From: Candidatus Latescibacterota bacterium
Lineage (GTDB): Bacteria; Latescibacterota; UBA2968; UBA8231
Reading direction: 5' to 3'
DNA: 22,117 bases
NCBI GenBank assembly: GCA_022825185.1
Contig: JAJDYK010000119.1
Span: forward strand, 1 to 22,117
The notes under the pieces are model-generated. The model was not told the DNA's origin, ran no database searches, and saw nothing but the letters and a program-made list of their open reading frames with translations. Position 1 is the stretch's first letter, and the number at the start of each line of letters is the position of its first letter. A program made the position numbers and the translations under genes. Below are positions 1-8,868 of the stretch, piece after piece.

Positions 1-38
1 GATTCGCCCATGCTCGGTATTTCGACTTGTACTGACAT
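1..38 (-). CDS. sucB: 2-oxoglutarate dehydrogenase E2 (dihydrolipoamide succinyltransferase), 5' fragment
   Basis: Only the first twelve codons fall in the window. Read on the minus strand they give MSVQVEIPSMGE, which matches the beginning of the N-terminal lipoyl domain of E2 acyltransferases (V-P-x-M-G-E-S). An AGGAG ribosome-binding site sits at 46-50, seven bases before the ATG, and the sucA stop is only ten bases upstream. E2 carries the lipoyl arm that accepts the succinyl group from E1 and passes it to CoA. The sucA-sucB order and close spacing support an operon and favour the succinyltransferase over the pyruvate enzyme. The rest of the gene lies outside the window, so the catalytic domain cannot be checked. 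Confidence 0.8.
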   Translation of the reverse strand, partial: MSVQVEIPSMGE

Positions 39-48
39 GCAAATGCTC

Positions 49-2850
49 CTAACCAGATTGCCGCCGCTGATGCAGCACTATTTCGCGGCCGCGGCCTAGT
101 GCCTGCTCGACGATTTCTCGTTGCTCGGTTTCGTGAAGGTGCCCGGAGCCGGTAGCTGGACTGGCCGCTTCGTCGCGGCCCACGTAGTTCAGCTTGCAGG
201 GCGCGGGCAGTAGTTCGTCTAAGAGGGGCTGGACAAAGGACCAAGCGCCCATGTTCTGCGATTCCTCCTGCACCCAGTAGAACTGCTCAGCTGCGGGATA
301 GCGCTCGAACGCGGCTTGGAGTTCAGCAGCCGGGAACGGATAGAGTTCCTCGACGCGCAGCAGCGCCACCTCGTCGCTGCCATTTTGCTCGCCGCGGGCA
401 GCCACCAAATCGTAGTAGATCTTGCCGGTGCATAGCACCACCCGGCTGACAGTGGCTGGATCGGCGACGTTTGCGTCGTCGATGACCCGCTGGAACGTCC
501 CCTCGGAAAACTCTGCTAGCTCTGAGACGCATTGCTTGTGCCGCAGGAGGCTCTTGGGGGTCATCAGCACCAGTGGCTTGCGGAAGTTGCGGTGCATCTG
601 CCGCCGCAAGATGTGAAAAAGTTGCGCTGGCGTGGTCGGATAGGCCACCTGCATGTTGTTTTTGGCGCACGCTTGCAAGAAGCGCTCTAGCCGCGCACTG
701 GAGTGCTCTGGCCCCATGCCCTCGTACCCGTGCGGCAACAGCAGCACCAAGCCGCTCATTCGCTGCCACTTGGCTTCGCCGCTGGTGAGGAATTGATCGA
801 TGACCATCTGCGCGCCGTTGACGAAATCGCCGAACTGGGCCTCCCACAAGACCAAGCGCCTCGGGTCCGCCGAGCTGATTCCATACTCAAAACCGAGCAC
901 TGCTAGCTCCGATAGCATGGTGTTGATCACGACGAAATCGGCCTGATCGCGCTCCAAGCACTGCAAGGGGACGTGCTCTGCGCCTGTTTCCGTGTCGTGC
1001 CAGACGGCGTGGCGGTGGGCAAAGGTGCCGCGCTGGGTATCTTGGCCGGTCAGGCGCACTGCCACGCCCTCACGCAGTAGTGAGCCGAAGGCCATCACCT
1101 CGCTACAGCCCCAGTCGATGGGTGCTTGGCCAGCGGCCATGGCGCGGCGCGCTTCAACCATCCGTTGGATTGTGCGGTGAAGGGAGAACCCTTTGGGGAC
1201 TTGGGTCGCCCGCTCGACGATCCGCTGCAGGATTTTGGCATCGACGGCTGTTTGGGCGCTCCAGTCATTGGGAGCCCAAGTCAGGCCCTGCCAGACGCCC
1301 CCGAAAGACGAGGTTTGGGGCTGGACTTGCAGGCGGCGGGCGATTTGCTGGGCTTCTTCCAGTCTCGTGCGGATTCGTGCGCGAATATCGTCGGCTTCCT
1401 CTTGGGAGATTTTATTTTGGGCAATGAGCTGGAAGGAATAGAGATGGAGGATCGTCGGATGTTCGGCGATTTTCTTGTACATCAGCGGCTGGGTCAGGGT
1501 CGGGTCGTCGGCCTCGTTGTGACCGTGGCGGCGATAACACCACAAATCGATGAAGACATCCACCTTGAAGCGGTGCCTGAATTCCATCGCCACCCGCGCC
1601 GCTTGTACTACGGATTCGGGGTCGTCGGCGTTGACGTGAAAGACAGGTGCCTGAATCTCCTTGGCGATGTCGGTCGGATAGGGGGTAAAGCGCGTCTCGT
1701 CGGCTTGGGCGGTGTAGCCGAGCTGATTGTTGATGATGATGTGGACGGAGCCGCCGGTGCCGTAGCCGGGCAGTTCGGAGAGATTGAGAGTCTCGGAGAC
1801 GATCCCTTGGCCGGTAAAAGCGGCCTCGCCGTGGATGAGTACCGGGACCACCCGCTCTCCTTCGTCGTCGTGCAAGTAGGCTTGCTTGGCATAGACGATG
1901 CCCTCGATGACCGGATCGACTAGCTCTAGGTGGCTGGGGTTGAAACTGAGCGAGAGATGGACTTTGCGTCCCTCCTCGGTGACGTGGTCATGGGAGTAGC
2001 CCTTGTGGTATTTGACGTCGCCCTCGTCGTCGTCGCGGTCGGTGCGGTCAGCACCCTCGAACTCGGCGAGAATTTCCTCGTAGGGCTTGTGCAAGAGGTG
2101 CGCCAGTACGTTGAGCCGACCGCGATGGGCCATGCCGATGACCATCTCTTCGACGCCTAACTTGGAGCCGGTGCTGACCAGTTCGTCCAAGAGTGGCACC
2201 ATGGACTCGGCCCCTTCGAGCGAGAAGCGCTTTTGCCCGACGTAGCGCGTGTGCAGAAACTGCTCAAACTCCTCGGCGGCGATAAGGCGCGCCAGCACTC
2301 GACGCGTGGCTTCTTCGGACAAATTGGGATTGTTGAGGCAAGGCTCGACCCGCTCTTGCAACCAGTCGCGTTGCTCCTTGTCCGGGATGTCCATGTATTC
2401 GACGCCAATGGAGCGGCAATACGTGGTTTTCAGCTTGCTCAACAGCCCCCTTAACGTCCCGTCCGTGCGCCCGAGGAAGCTGCCGTTACCCACGGTCTTG
2501 TCGAGGTCTTCTTCGGCGAGGCCAAATTCTATCAGATCCAACAGCGGCAGGCTTCGGCGATCGTACCCCAGTGGGTTGAGCCGGGCGACGAAGTGGCCCA
2601 TTTGCCGATAGCTCTGCACGAGGGCTTGGACGCCTTCGAGGACCAAAAGGCCCTCAGTGGCTTCTTCTATGGACTGCAAGGCCGTTTGGTCTGGTTCTGG
2701 TTTGCTGGCGGTCGCGGAGCGCGCGAAGCCGAATTCAAAGCCGCGGAAGAAGTGTTGCCACTCTTCTGGGAGCGAGCTAGGATCGCGCTGGTATTGCTCG
2801 TAGAGAGTCTCGATGTACTCGGCGTTTTCACTGTGGGTAGCAAATGACAT
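49..2850 (-). CDS. sucA: 2-oxoglutarate dehydrogenase E1 component
   Basis: This is the thiamine diphosphate-dependent E1 subunit, which decarboxylates 2-oxoglutarate and succinylates the lipoyl group of E2 in the TCA cycle. The 933-residue product has the usual E1o length and layout. It has a short N-terminal E2-binding segment (YIETLYEQYQRDP...EWQHFF), an HRGRLNVL motif, a HGEAAFTGQG motif, and a ThDP/Mg motif around INNQLGYTA and HVNADDPE. It also has RRHGHNE and a C-terminal transketolase-like half with HGYEGMGPEHSS. An in-frame ATG six codons upstream is possible. The ATG chosen here, giving MSFATHSENAEY, has a GGAGG five bases before it that lies inside the longer reading, so it is almost certainly the true start. 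It is the upstream gene of sucAB and is divergent from purL. Confidence 0.95.
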   Translation of the reverse strand: MSFATHSENAEYIETLYEQYQRDPSSLPEEWQHFFRGFEFGFARSATASKPEPDQTALQSIEEATEGLLVLEGVQALVQSYRQMGHFVARLNPLGYDRRSLPLLDLIEFGLAEEDLDKTVGNGSFLGRTDGTLRGLLSKLKTTYCRSIGVEYMDIPDKEQRDWLQERVEPCLNNPNLSEEATRRVLARLIAAEEFEQFLHTRYVGQKRFSLEGAESMVPLLDELVSTGSKLGVEEMVIGMAHRGRLNVLAHLLHKPYEEILAEFEGADRTDRDDDEGDVKYHKGYSHDHVTEEGRKVHLSLSFNPSHLELVDPVIEGIVYAKQAYLHDDEGERVVPVLIHGEAAFTGQGIVSETLNLSELPGYGTGGSVHIIINNQLGYTAQADETRFTPYPTDIAKEIQAPVFHVNADDPESVVQAARVAMEFRHRFKVDVFIDLWCYRRHGHNEADDPTLTQPLMYKKIAEHPTILHLYSFQLIAQNKISQEEADDIRARIRTRLEEAQQIARRLQVQPQTSSFGGVWQGLTWAPNDWSAQTAVDAKILQRIVERATQVPKGFSLHRTIQRMVEARRAMAAGQAPIDWGCSEVMAFGSLLREGVAVRLTGQDTQRGTFAHRHAVWHDTETGAEHVPLQCLERDQADFVVINTMLSELAVLGFEYGISSADPRRLVLWEAQFGDFVNGAQMVIDQFLTSGEAKWQRMSGLVLLLPHGYEGMGPEHSSARLERFLQACAKNNMQVAYPTTPAQLFHILRRQMHRNFRKPLVLMTPKSLLRHKQCVSELAEFSEGTFQRVIDDANVADPATVSRVVLCTGKIYYDLVAARGEQNGSDEVALLRVEELYPFPAAELQAAFERYPAAEQFYWVQEESQNMGAWSFVQPLLDELLPAPCKLNYVGRDEAASPATGSGHLHETEQREIVEQALGRGREIVLHQRRQSG

Positions 2851-2855
2851 AGGAA

Positions 2856-2860
2856 CCTCC
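2856..2860 (-). promoter_or_regulatory. Ribosome-binding site deciding the sucA start
   Basis: GGAGG on the minus strand lies five bases before the ATG at 2850-2848. It falls within the codons that would be translated if the upstream ATG at 2868 were used, so it selects the shorter 933-residue protein. Confidence 0.8.
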
Positions 2861-2889
2861 AGTTCCATGGGCTGATTCTGAAAATAGAC

Positions 2890-2895
2890 ATTATA
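2890..2895 (-). promoter_or_regulatory. Probable -10 box of the sucA promoter
   Basis: A perfect TATAAT lies on the minus strand in an AT-rich patch and would place transcription start about 33 bases before the sucA ATG. No good -35 hexamer stands 16-18 bases upstream, so the promoter may rely on an activator or an extended -10 contact. The call is inferred from sequence only. Confidence 0.45.
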
Positions 2896-2913
2896 TACAC
2901 AGGTGCAAAAATA

Positions 2914-2926
2914 AGCTCGTCGAGCT
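2914..2926. repeat. 13-base palindrome in the sucA/purL divergent region
   Basis: AGCTCG-T-CGAGCT is a perfect inverted repeat with a one-base centre. It sits between the predicted -10 box of sucA and the predicted -35 box of purL. That position would suit an operator shared by the divergent genes. It does not resemble the known PurR box, and a chance palindrome is possible. Confidence 0.35.
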
Positions 2927-2936
2927 GCCGCAATCC

Positions 2937-2965
2937 TTGAGGGTTTTCACGGCAGTACCTACATT
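2937..2965 (+). promoter_or_regulatory. Candidate sigma-70-type promoter of purL
   Basis: TTGAGG (2937-2942) and TACATT (2960-2965) are separated by exactly 17 bases. Each hexamer matches four of six consensus positions. Transcription would start near 2972, giving a leader of about 27 bases before the purL ATG. Confidence 0.4.
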
Positions 2966-2998
2966 TTCATGTAACCTTTTCCCGTTAGAAAGTATCCC

Positions 2999-5900
2999 AT
3001 GCTACTCGCCTTTGTCGGCCCCCCTGCCCTGTCGTCCCTGCGCCGTCGGTCGCTGCTAGCGCGCTGCCAGCGTTGCGCGCCCGAAGTTGAAGATCTGAGT
3101 GCCACGTACTTCTATGCCGTGCAATGTGCTCGTGCCCTAGCTGACGATGAGATGGCGCGGCTCATGTGCATCCTCGATGTAGATGCGACTTTGCCGGCGC
3201 GGGCGCACAACGAGGTGGCTATTGCCCCGCGACCGGGCACGACGTCTCCGTGGTCGAGCAAGGCCACCGACATCCTCAAAAACTGCGGCCTCGAATTCGT
3301 GCGCCGCGTCGAGCGCGGCACGCTCTATGCCTTTGCCGCCGATACCGTGCCCAGCGCAGTCTTGCCGCTGCTCTACGACCGCATGATTGAGGCTCCGCTC
3401 GACTCGTTAGATACCCTCTTTCGCCGCGTGGAGCCCAAGCCACTGGTCCATATTCCGGTGCGAGCTGAGGGACGGCGGGCGCTCGTGGATGCCAATCGCG
3501 AGATGGGTTTGGCTCTTTCGGACGAGGAAATTGACTACGCGCTGCACGCCTTTGCCGGCCGCGATCCGACCGATGTGGAACTGATGATGTTTGCGGTGGT
3601 CAACTCCGAGCACTGCCGCCACAAAATTTTCAATGCCGATTGGATCATCGACGGCCAGCACGAGGCGCACTCGCTCTTCGCCATGATTCGCCACACGCAC
3701 GCGGCCCATCCCGAAGGCACGGTTAAGGCGTATTCCGACAACGCCGGCGTGATTGAGGGATTTGATGTGCCGGTCTTTGGTCCAGGCGAGGATTTTCGCT
3801 ATGGCTATCGCCAGCGGCAGACGCACGTCTTGATCAAGGTCGAGACTCACAACCATCCCACCGCCATTGCGCCCTATCCCGGAGCTTCTACGGGAGTTGG
3901 GGGAGAGATTCGCGACGAGGGAGCGGCTGGCACGGGTGGCTGGTCGCAGGCGGGTCTGTGCGCCTTTTTTACATCGCATCTGCGCCTGCCTGAGTTTGCC
4001 CAGCCGTGGGAAAAAGAACGCGCTGCCTTCCCGGACCGCTTGGCAACCCCGCTCGCCATTATGACTGAAGGGCCGATTGGCGGCGCGGCTTTTGGCAATG
4101 AATTTGGCCGGCCCAACATCTTGGGGATGTTTCGCACCTTGGAAGATGACAGCACTGGAGTGTGGCGCGGCTACCACAAGCCGATCATGGTCGCTGGCGG
4201 CGTCGGCCTCATCGACGCTGAGCACGTGGAAAAGAAAACCCCGACGGCGGGCGATTGCGTCATCCAGCTTGGGGGGCCGGCCATGCTCATTGGCTTAGGC
4301 GGGGGCGCGGCCTCTAGCATGGACACGGGTGCCAACAGCGAGGACCTCGACTTTGCCTCGGTGCAACGCGACAACCCCGAGATGCAGCGCCGCTGCCAAG
4401 AGCTAATCAGCCGCTGCATCTCACTCGGTGCGGAAAATCCCATCATCAGCATTCACGACGTGGGGGCCGGTGGTTTGTCCAACGCCTGCCCGGAGTTGGT
4501 GGCAGATGTGGGTGCGCGCTTTGATTTACGCGCCATTCACAACGACGACCCAGGCATGAGTCCAATGCAGATTTGGAGCAACGAGGCGCAAGAGCGCTAC
4601 GTGCTGGTGGTGGGTCGCGCTGACTTGAATCGCTTTGCCGAGTTGGCCGCGCGCGAGCGCTGTCTGTTTGCGGTCATCGGCGAGGTGACTGGCGATGGGA
4701 CGCTGTCGCTCGACGACGCGCTACTGGGCGATAAGCCCATCGACGACCTCGACCTAGCGGTAATTTTGGGCAAGCCGCCCAAGATGCTGCGCCGGGCGAC
4801 GCGCGGCCAGCCTGTTCAGCAATTTTTCGACTTAGGGGAGCCTTCGATAGCTGAGGCCGCTGAGCGCGTACTCCGCTTCCCGGCCGTAGCGGCTAAGACC
4901 TTCCTCATCACCATTGCCGACCGCACGGTTACTGGCTTGGTAGCCCGCGATCAGATGGTTGGTCCCCATCAAGTGCCAGTCGCGGATTTGGCTTTGATTT
5001 GTCATTCCTTTCAGGGATACACCGGGTCGGCCATGGCCATGGGCGAGCGCACGCCGCTCGCCTTGGTGGATGCGCCAGCGTCCGGGCGCATGGCCATTGC
5101 CGAGGCCATTACTAACATTGCCGCGGCGCACATTGGGCCAATTCACCGCATCAAGCTGTCGGGTAACTGGATGTGCGCCTGCGGTGAAGAGGGCGAAGAC
5201 GCGGCTCTGTACGACACGGTGCGCGCCGTGGGGTTGGAGTTTTGTCCGGCGCTGGGGGTGTCGATCCCGGTGGGGAAAGACTCGCTGTCCATGCGGGCGG
5301 TGTGGGAAGACGCCGAGGGCGCGGCGCACAAGGTGGTCGCGCCGTTGAGTTTGGTCGTCTCGGCCTTTGCGCCGGTAGAAGACGTGCGCCGCCACGCCAC
5401 ACCCGACCTGAAGCGGGGCGGTGACACTCGGCTACTGCTCGTGGATTTGGGCCGCAGACGGAACCGCCTCGGTGGCTCTTGTCTTGCCCAAGTTTACAAC
5501 CAAATTGGCAGCGAGGCCCCAGACGTAGATGCCGGCGATGTGCGCGGCTTGTACGAGGCCGTGCAGACTTTGCTCGACCAAGACCTCGTACTCGCGTATC
5601 ACGACCGTTCCGACGGTGGTCTTTTCACTGCGGTGGCCGAGATGGCGTTTGCTGGCCGTTGCGGCGTGGAGTTGGAAATTGCCGCGCTGGGCCCCGACCC
5701 GCTCGCCGCGCTCTTTTGCGAGGAAGTGGGCGTGGTGATCCAATATCGCGCTGAAGATGAGGAAGCCGTGTACGAGGTCTTTGCGGAGCAGGGCATCGCC
5801 GATTTGGTGCATGGCGTGGGCCAGCCTGTTGACGACTTGCATCTGCGCGTTTGCAGCGATGGCGATCTCGTCTATGACGCTCCACTGCTTGATCTCCACG

Positions 5901-6835
5901 CGGCGTGGGCTGAGCTGACGTATCGGATGCAGGCCCACCGCGACGACCCAGAGTGTGCCCGCGAGGAGTACGAGGCCCTCGCCGACGGCCAAGATCCGGG
6001 CCTGAACTTTCACTTGGAGCACGAAGCCGCTCCGACCATAGGCGGGAAGGCGCGGCCCCGCGTGGCCGTGCTGAGGGAGCAGGGCATCAACGGCCAGGTG
6101 GAAATGGCCGCGGCTTTTGACGCTGCCGCTTGCGAGGCGGTTGACGTGACCATGACCGACCTGTTGGAAGGTCGCGTCGAGTTGAGTTCGTTTCACGGGC
6201 TGGCGGCCTGCGGCGGCTTCAGCTACGGCGATGTGCTTGGGGCCGGGGCTGGTTGGGCGCGTTCGATCCTCTTCCACGACCGCTTGCGCGACCAATTCGC
6301 CGCCTTTTTCGAGCGACCGGATACCTTTTCTCTAGGGGTGTGCAATGGCTGCCAGATGCTATCGCACCTCAAGGAGCTGATCCCAGGCGCGGCCAACTGG
6401 CCGCAATTTGTTCGCAACCGCTCCGAGCAGTTTGAGGCGCGGTTCGCCACCGTAGAGGTACTGGAGAACTGCTCGGTGCTTTTACGCGGCATGGAAGGGT
6501 CGCGTCTGCCCATTGCGGTGGCACACGGCGAGGGCCGCGTCCAATTCGGCGATGAGCGGGCACTGGGACGAGCGCAGATAGAAAATCAGCTCTGCTTGCG
6601 CTACGTGGATAACTACGGCGATCCGGCCGAGCGCTATCCGTCCAATCCCAACGGCTCGCCCGCAGGACTGACCGCTTTCACTAGCACCGATGGCCGCGCC
6701 ACCATTATGATGCCACACCCGGAGCGCGTCTTCCGCAATGTCCAGCTATCTTGGCGTCCGGCGGAGTGGACGGGAGAAGAAGGGCCGTGGCTCAAGCTAT
6801 TTCAAAATGCCCGCGACTTTGCCGATGCGAGCTAG
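2999..6835 (+). CDS. purL: Phosphoribosylformylglycinamidine synthase, single-chain (PurL/PurQ fused)
   Basis: This enzyme catalyses step four of de novo purine synthesis: FGAR + glutamine + ATP to FGAM. At 1278 residues it is the large single-chain type known from Gammaproteobacteria and eukaryotes, rather than the split PurS-PurL-PurQ type. Visible blocks are an N-terminal PurS-like region, [16 protein letters not shown] near residue 200, and the ATP-site segment [10 protein letters not shown]. Others are [31 protein letters not shown], a second synthetase half with YHDRSDGG, and a C-terminal class I glutamine amidotransferase from about residue 1019. The catalytic Cys1115 lies in GVCNGC, with His1240 and Glu1242 in PHPER, so the triad is complete. 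The start ATG has only a weak GAAAG ahead of it, but the N-terminus ([18 protein letters not shown]) aligns with the family's usual beginning. Confidence 0.97.
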   Translation: MLLAFVGPPALSSLRRRSLLARCQRCAPEVEDLSATYFYAVQCARALADDEMARLMCILDVDATLPARAHNEVAIAPRPGTTSPWSSKATDILKNCGLEFVRRVERGTLYAFAADTVPSAVLPLLYDRMIEAPLDSLDTLFRRVEPKPLVHIPVRAEGRRALVDANREMGLALSDEEIDYALHAFAGRDPTDVELMMFAVVNSEHCRHKIFNADWIIDGQHEAHSLFAMIRHTHAAHPEGTVKAYSDNAGVIEGFDVPVFGPGEDFRYGYRQRQTHVLIKVETHNHPTAIAPYPGASTGVGGEIRDEGAAGTGGWSQAGLCAFFTSHLRLPEFAQPWEKERAAFPDRLATPLAIMTEGPIGGAAFGNEFGRPNILGMFRTLEDDSTGVWRGYHKPIMVAGGVGLIDAEHVEKKTPTAGDCVIQLGGPAMLIGLGGGAASSMDTGANSEDLDFASVQRDNPEMQRRCQELISRCISLGAENPIISIHDVGAGGLSNACPELVADVGARFDLRAIHNDDPGMSPMQIWSNEAQERYVLVVGRADLNRFAELAARERCLFAVIGEVTGDGTLSLDDALLGDKPIDDLDLAVILGKPPKMLRRATRGQPVQQFFDLGEPSIAEAAERVLRFPAVAAKTFLITIADRTVTGLVARDQMVGPHQVPVADLALICHSFQGYTGSAMAMGERTPLALVDAPASGRMAIAEAITNIAAAHIGPIHRIKLSGNWMCACGEEGEDAALYDTVRAVGLEFCPALGVSIPVGKDSLSMRAVWEDAEGAAHKVVAPLSLVVSAFAPVEDVRRHATPDLKRGGDTRLLLVDLGRRRNRLGGSCLAQVYNQIGSEAPDVDAGDVRGLYEAVQTLLDQDLVLAYHDRSDGGLFTAVAEMAFAGRCGVELEIAALGPDPLAALFCEEVGVVIQYRAEDEEAVYEVFAEQGIADLVHGVGQPVDDLHLRVCSDGDLVYDAPLLDLHAAWAELTYRMQAHRDDPECAREEYEALADGQDPGLNFHLEHEAAPTIGGKARPRVAVLREQGINGQVEMAAAFDAAACEAVDVTMTDLLEGRVELSSFHGLAACGGFSYGDVLGAGAGWARSILFHDRLRDQFAAFFERPDTFSLGVCNGCQMLSHLKELIPGAANWPQFVRNRSEQFEARFATVEVLENCSVLLRGMEGSRLPIAVAHGEGRVQFGDERALGRAQIENQLCLRYVDNYGDPAERYPSNPNGSPAGLTAFTSTDGRATIMMPHPERVFRNVQLSWRPAEWTGEEGPWLKLFQNARDFADAS

Positions 6836-6900
6836 GTTGACGCCTTTCCTGCGCACGGCCAAACTATAGCCTTTCACATCAGCCCAATATAGGAGCATCC

Positions 6901-7884
6901 ATGACCGCACCCATCCGCTGGGGCATCCTCGGCCCAGGCAGCATTGCCCACAAATTCGCCGTCGGCCTCCAAGCCATTTCCGCAGGAGAGTTAGTCGCCG
7001 TTGGTTCGCGCGATCAGCAGCGCGCCGACGCCTTTGCCGACCAGTACGGTGCCCCCAACCGCCACGCCTCGTACGAAGCCCTCTGCGCCGACCCCGACAT
7101 CGACGCGGTGTACGTGGCCACCCCTCACCCCTTCCACAAAGACAATTCGATCCTCTGTCTCGAAGCTGGCAAGGCCGTGCTCTGTGAGAAGCCCTTTACC
7201 ATCAATGCGGCCGAGGCCGAAGCTGTCGTCGCCTGTGCCCGAGCCAATGGCGTCTTTCTGATGGAGGCCATGTGGTCTCGCTATTTGCCCATTATGGTGC
7301 AGGTGCGCCAGTGGCTCGACGCTGGGGCCATTGGCGAGCCGCTCATAGTCAGTGCTGACTTTGGCTTTCGCGCGGGCGTCAATCCCGATGGTCGTCTTTT
7401 TAACCTCGCTTTGGGCGGCGGTGCCTTGCTCGACATCGGCATCTACGTCGTCTCCTTTGCGGCGATGGTCCTCGGCTCGCAACCAGCGCAGATTGCCGCG
7501 GCTGCGCACCTCGGCGAGACTGGCGTTGACGAGCAAACCGGCATCGTGCTCCGCTATAGCGGCGGTGCCATCGCCAACCTGTCTTGTGCCATCCGCGCTT
7601 CGACTTCGCACGAAGCTCGCATCGTCGGCAGCGAGGGGACGATTGTCATTGATCCGTCGTGGTGGAAGGGCGAAAGCGCCACGCTCAAAGCCGGGGAGCG
7701 CGAAGAGCGCATCGAATTGCCCTTGGCGGGCAATGGCTACAACTACGAAGCGCAAGAAGTTGCTCGCTGTCTTGGCGAAGGTCTGACGGAGAGCGCGGTT
7801 ATGTCGCTCGACGAAACCGTGGCGCTGATGCGGATCCTCGACGAAATCCGCGCTCAGATCGGCCTAAAATACCCAATGGAATAG
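6901..7884 (+). CDS. Gfo/Idh/MocA-family NAD(P)-dependent oxidoreductase
   Basis: This 327-residue protein is probably a cytoplasmic dehydrogenase acting on a sugar, polyol or diol. The N-terminal Rossmann fold shows GILGPGSIAHKF at about residues 8-19. The family's catalytic-lysine motif is CEKP, with Lys97. The C-terminal alpha/beta domain carries GGGALLDIGIY, with Asp178. The EAMWSRYLP and GGGALLDIGIY blocks are most like the dimeric dihydrodiol dehydrogenase subgroup. That hints at a sugar or diol substrate but does not prove one. The start ATG has AGGAG about six bases upstream. It is the first gene of a three-gene operon with an aldo/keto reductase 14 bases downstream and a sulfatase. 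The exact reaction cannot be read from sequence. Confidence 0.9.
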   Translation: MTAPIRWGILGPGSIAHKFAVGLQAISAGELVAVGSRDQQRADAFADQYGAPNRHASYEALCADPDIDAVYVATPHPFHKDNSILCLEAGKAVLCEKPFTINAAEAEAVVACARANGVFLMEAMWSRYLPIMVQVRQWLDAGAIGEPLIVSADFGFRAGVNPDGRLFNLALGGGALLDIGIYVVSFAAMVLGSQPAQIAAAAHLGETGVDEQTGIVLRYSGGAIANLSCAIRASTSHEARIVGSEGTIVIDPSWWKGESATLKAGEREERIELPLAGNGYNYEAQEVARCLGEGLTESAVMSLDETVALMRILDEIRAQIGLKYPME

Positions 7885-7898
7885 AAAGGAAGGCACTC

Positions 7899-8867
7899 GT
7901 GCAATACGGCAACGTACAAGGTATCGAAAAGAAAATTTCGCGCATAGTTCAAGGCTCCATCATGCTCAATCGCAGTAACAAGGAAGAAGGCTTTGTTCTG
8001 CTCGACGCGGCTTGGCAGGCTGGCATCACGACCTACGATTCGGCTCACGGTTACGGCGGCGGAGAAGTGGATCGCATGCTCGGGCTGTGGATGGAGGAAA
8101 GGGGCAACCGCGATGAAATCGTCATCATCGGCAAGGGTGCCCACCTCAACCAGGACCGCAATCGCGTCACTCCGTACGACATCGCCTCGGACATGGCCGA
8201 CTCACTCGTGCGCCTGCGCTCCGACTATATCGACCTCTACCTGTTGCACCGCGACGATCCCGCGGTTCCGGTCGGCCCCATTGTCGAGGCGCTCAACGAG
8301 CATCACGCGGCCGGTCGCATCCACGCTTTCGGCGGCTCGAATTGGACGCCGGAGCGCTTGGCCGAGGCCAATGAGTACGCGGACAAACGCGGGCTCGTGC
8401 CTTTTGCCGCATCCAGCCCGAACTTCAGCTTGGCGGATCAGATTGCCGAGCCGTGGAAGGACTGCCTGTCGATTGCGGGGCCCGGACAAGCTGCTGCCCG
8501 CGCTTGGTACGCCGAGCACGACATGCCGCTCTTTACTTGGTCGAGCGTAGCGCGCGGCTTCTTCTCGGGCAAAGTCACCCGCGACAACGCCGAGCAAGTG
8601 CGCGACCAATTCGACGGCACCATGCCCAAATCGTACTACTGCGAAGACAACTTCACACGGCTCGACCGCGCGTGGGCACTGGCTGAAGAGAAGGGATTGT
8701 CAGTGCCACAGATCGCCTTGTCGTACGTGCTCAGCTACCCGCTCGACATCTACGCTTTGGTCGGCAGCATGAGCGGCGATGAGATCGCGGCGAACATCCA
8801 AGCGCTCGACAATCCGCTCACTGAGGCCGAGATGGCGTGGCTGGATTTGCGGAGCGAGGAGCGCTAA
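7899..8867 (+). CDS. Aldo/keto reductase family oxidoreductase
   Basis: This is a 322-residue NADPH-dependent TIM-barrel reductase. The complete catalytic tetrad is visible: Asp47 and Tyr52 in TTYDSAHGYG, Lys79 in IIGKGAH, and His117 in YLLHRDD. The C-terminal cofactor-binding part has ALVGSMSGDEI. The start is a GTG with AAGGAAGG five bases upstream. A longer open frame extends upstream into the Gfo/Idh gene, but nothing in it resembles the family. The stop TAA is one base before the sulfatase ATG, so the two are almost certainly co-translated. In this context it probably reduces or oxidises a carbohydrate-derived aldehyde or keto group released by the neighbouring enzymes (inference). Confidence 0.9.
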   Translation: MQYGNVQGIEKKISRIVQGSIMLNRSNKEEGFVLLDAAWQAGITTYDSAHGYGGGEVDRMLGLWMEERGNRDEIVIIGKGAHLNQDRNRVTPYDIASDMADSLVRLRSDYIDLYLLHRDDPAVPVGPIVEALNEHHAAGRIHAFGGSNWTPERLAEANEYADKRGLVPFAASSPNFSLADQIAEPWKDCLSIAGPGQAAARAWYAEHDMPLFTWSSVARGFFSGKVTRDNAEQVRDQFDGTMPKSYYCEDNFTRLDRAWALAEEKGLSVPQIALSYVLSYPLDIYALVGSMSGDEIAANIQALDNPLTEAEMAWLDLRSEER

Positions 8868-8868
8868 C

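Noticed and set aside
1126..1923. 265-codon plus-strand open frame opposite sucA
   Set aside because: Lies opposite highly conserved E1 motifs and its translation matches nothing recognisable.
3407..4225. 272-codon minus-strand open frame inside purL
   Set aside because: Antisense shadow of conserved purL blocks (SEHCRHK, ETHNHP); no independent evidence.
5432..6295. 287-codon minus-strand open frame inside purL
   Set aside because: Antisense shadow of a conserved purL region, with no recognisable domain and no ribosome-binding site.
7659..7898. In-frame upstream extension of the aldo/keto reductase
   Set aside because: It overlaps the Gfo/Idh gene, its translation is not reductase-like, and the GTG at 7899 has a strong ribosome-binding site.
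8779..8868. In-frame upstream extension of the sulfatase
   Set aside because: It lies inside the aldo/keto reductase gene, is Arg/Ser-rich, and the ATG at 8869 has a good ribosome-binding site and the family's usual N-terminus.
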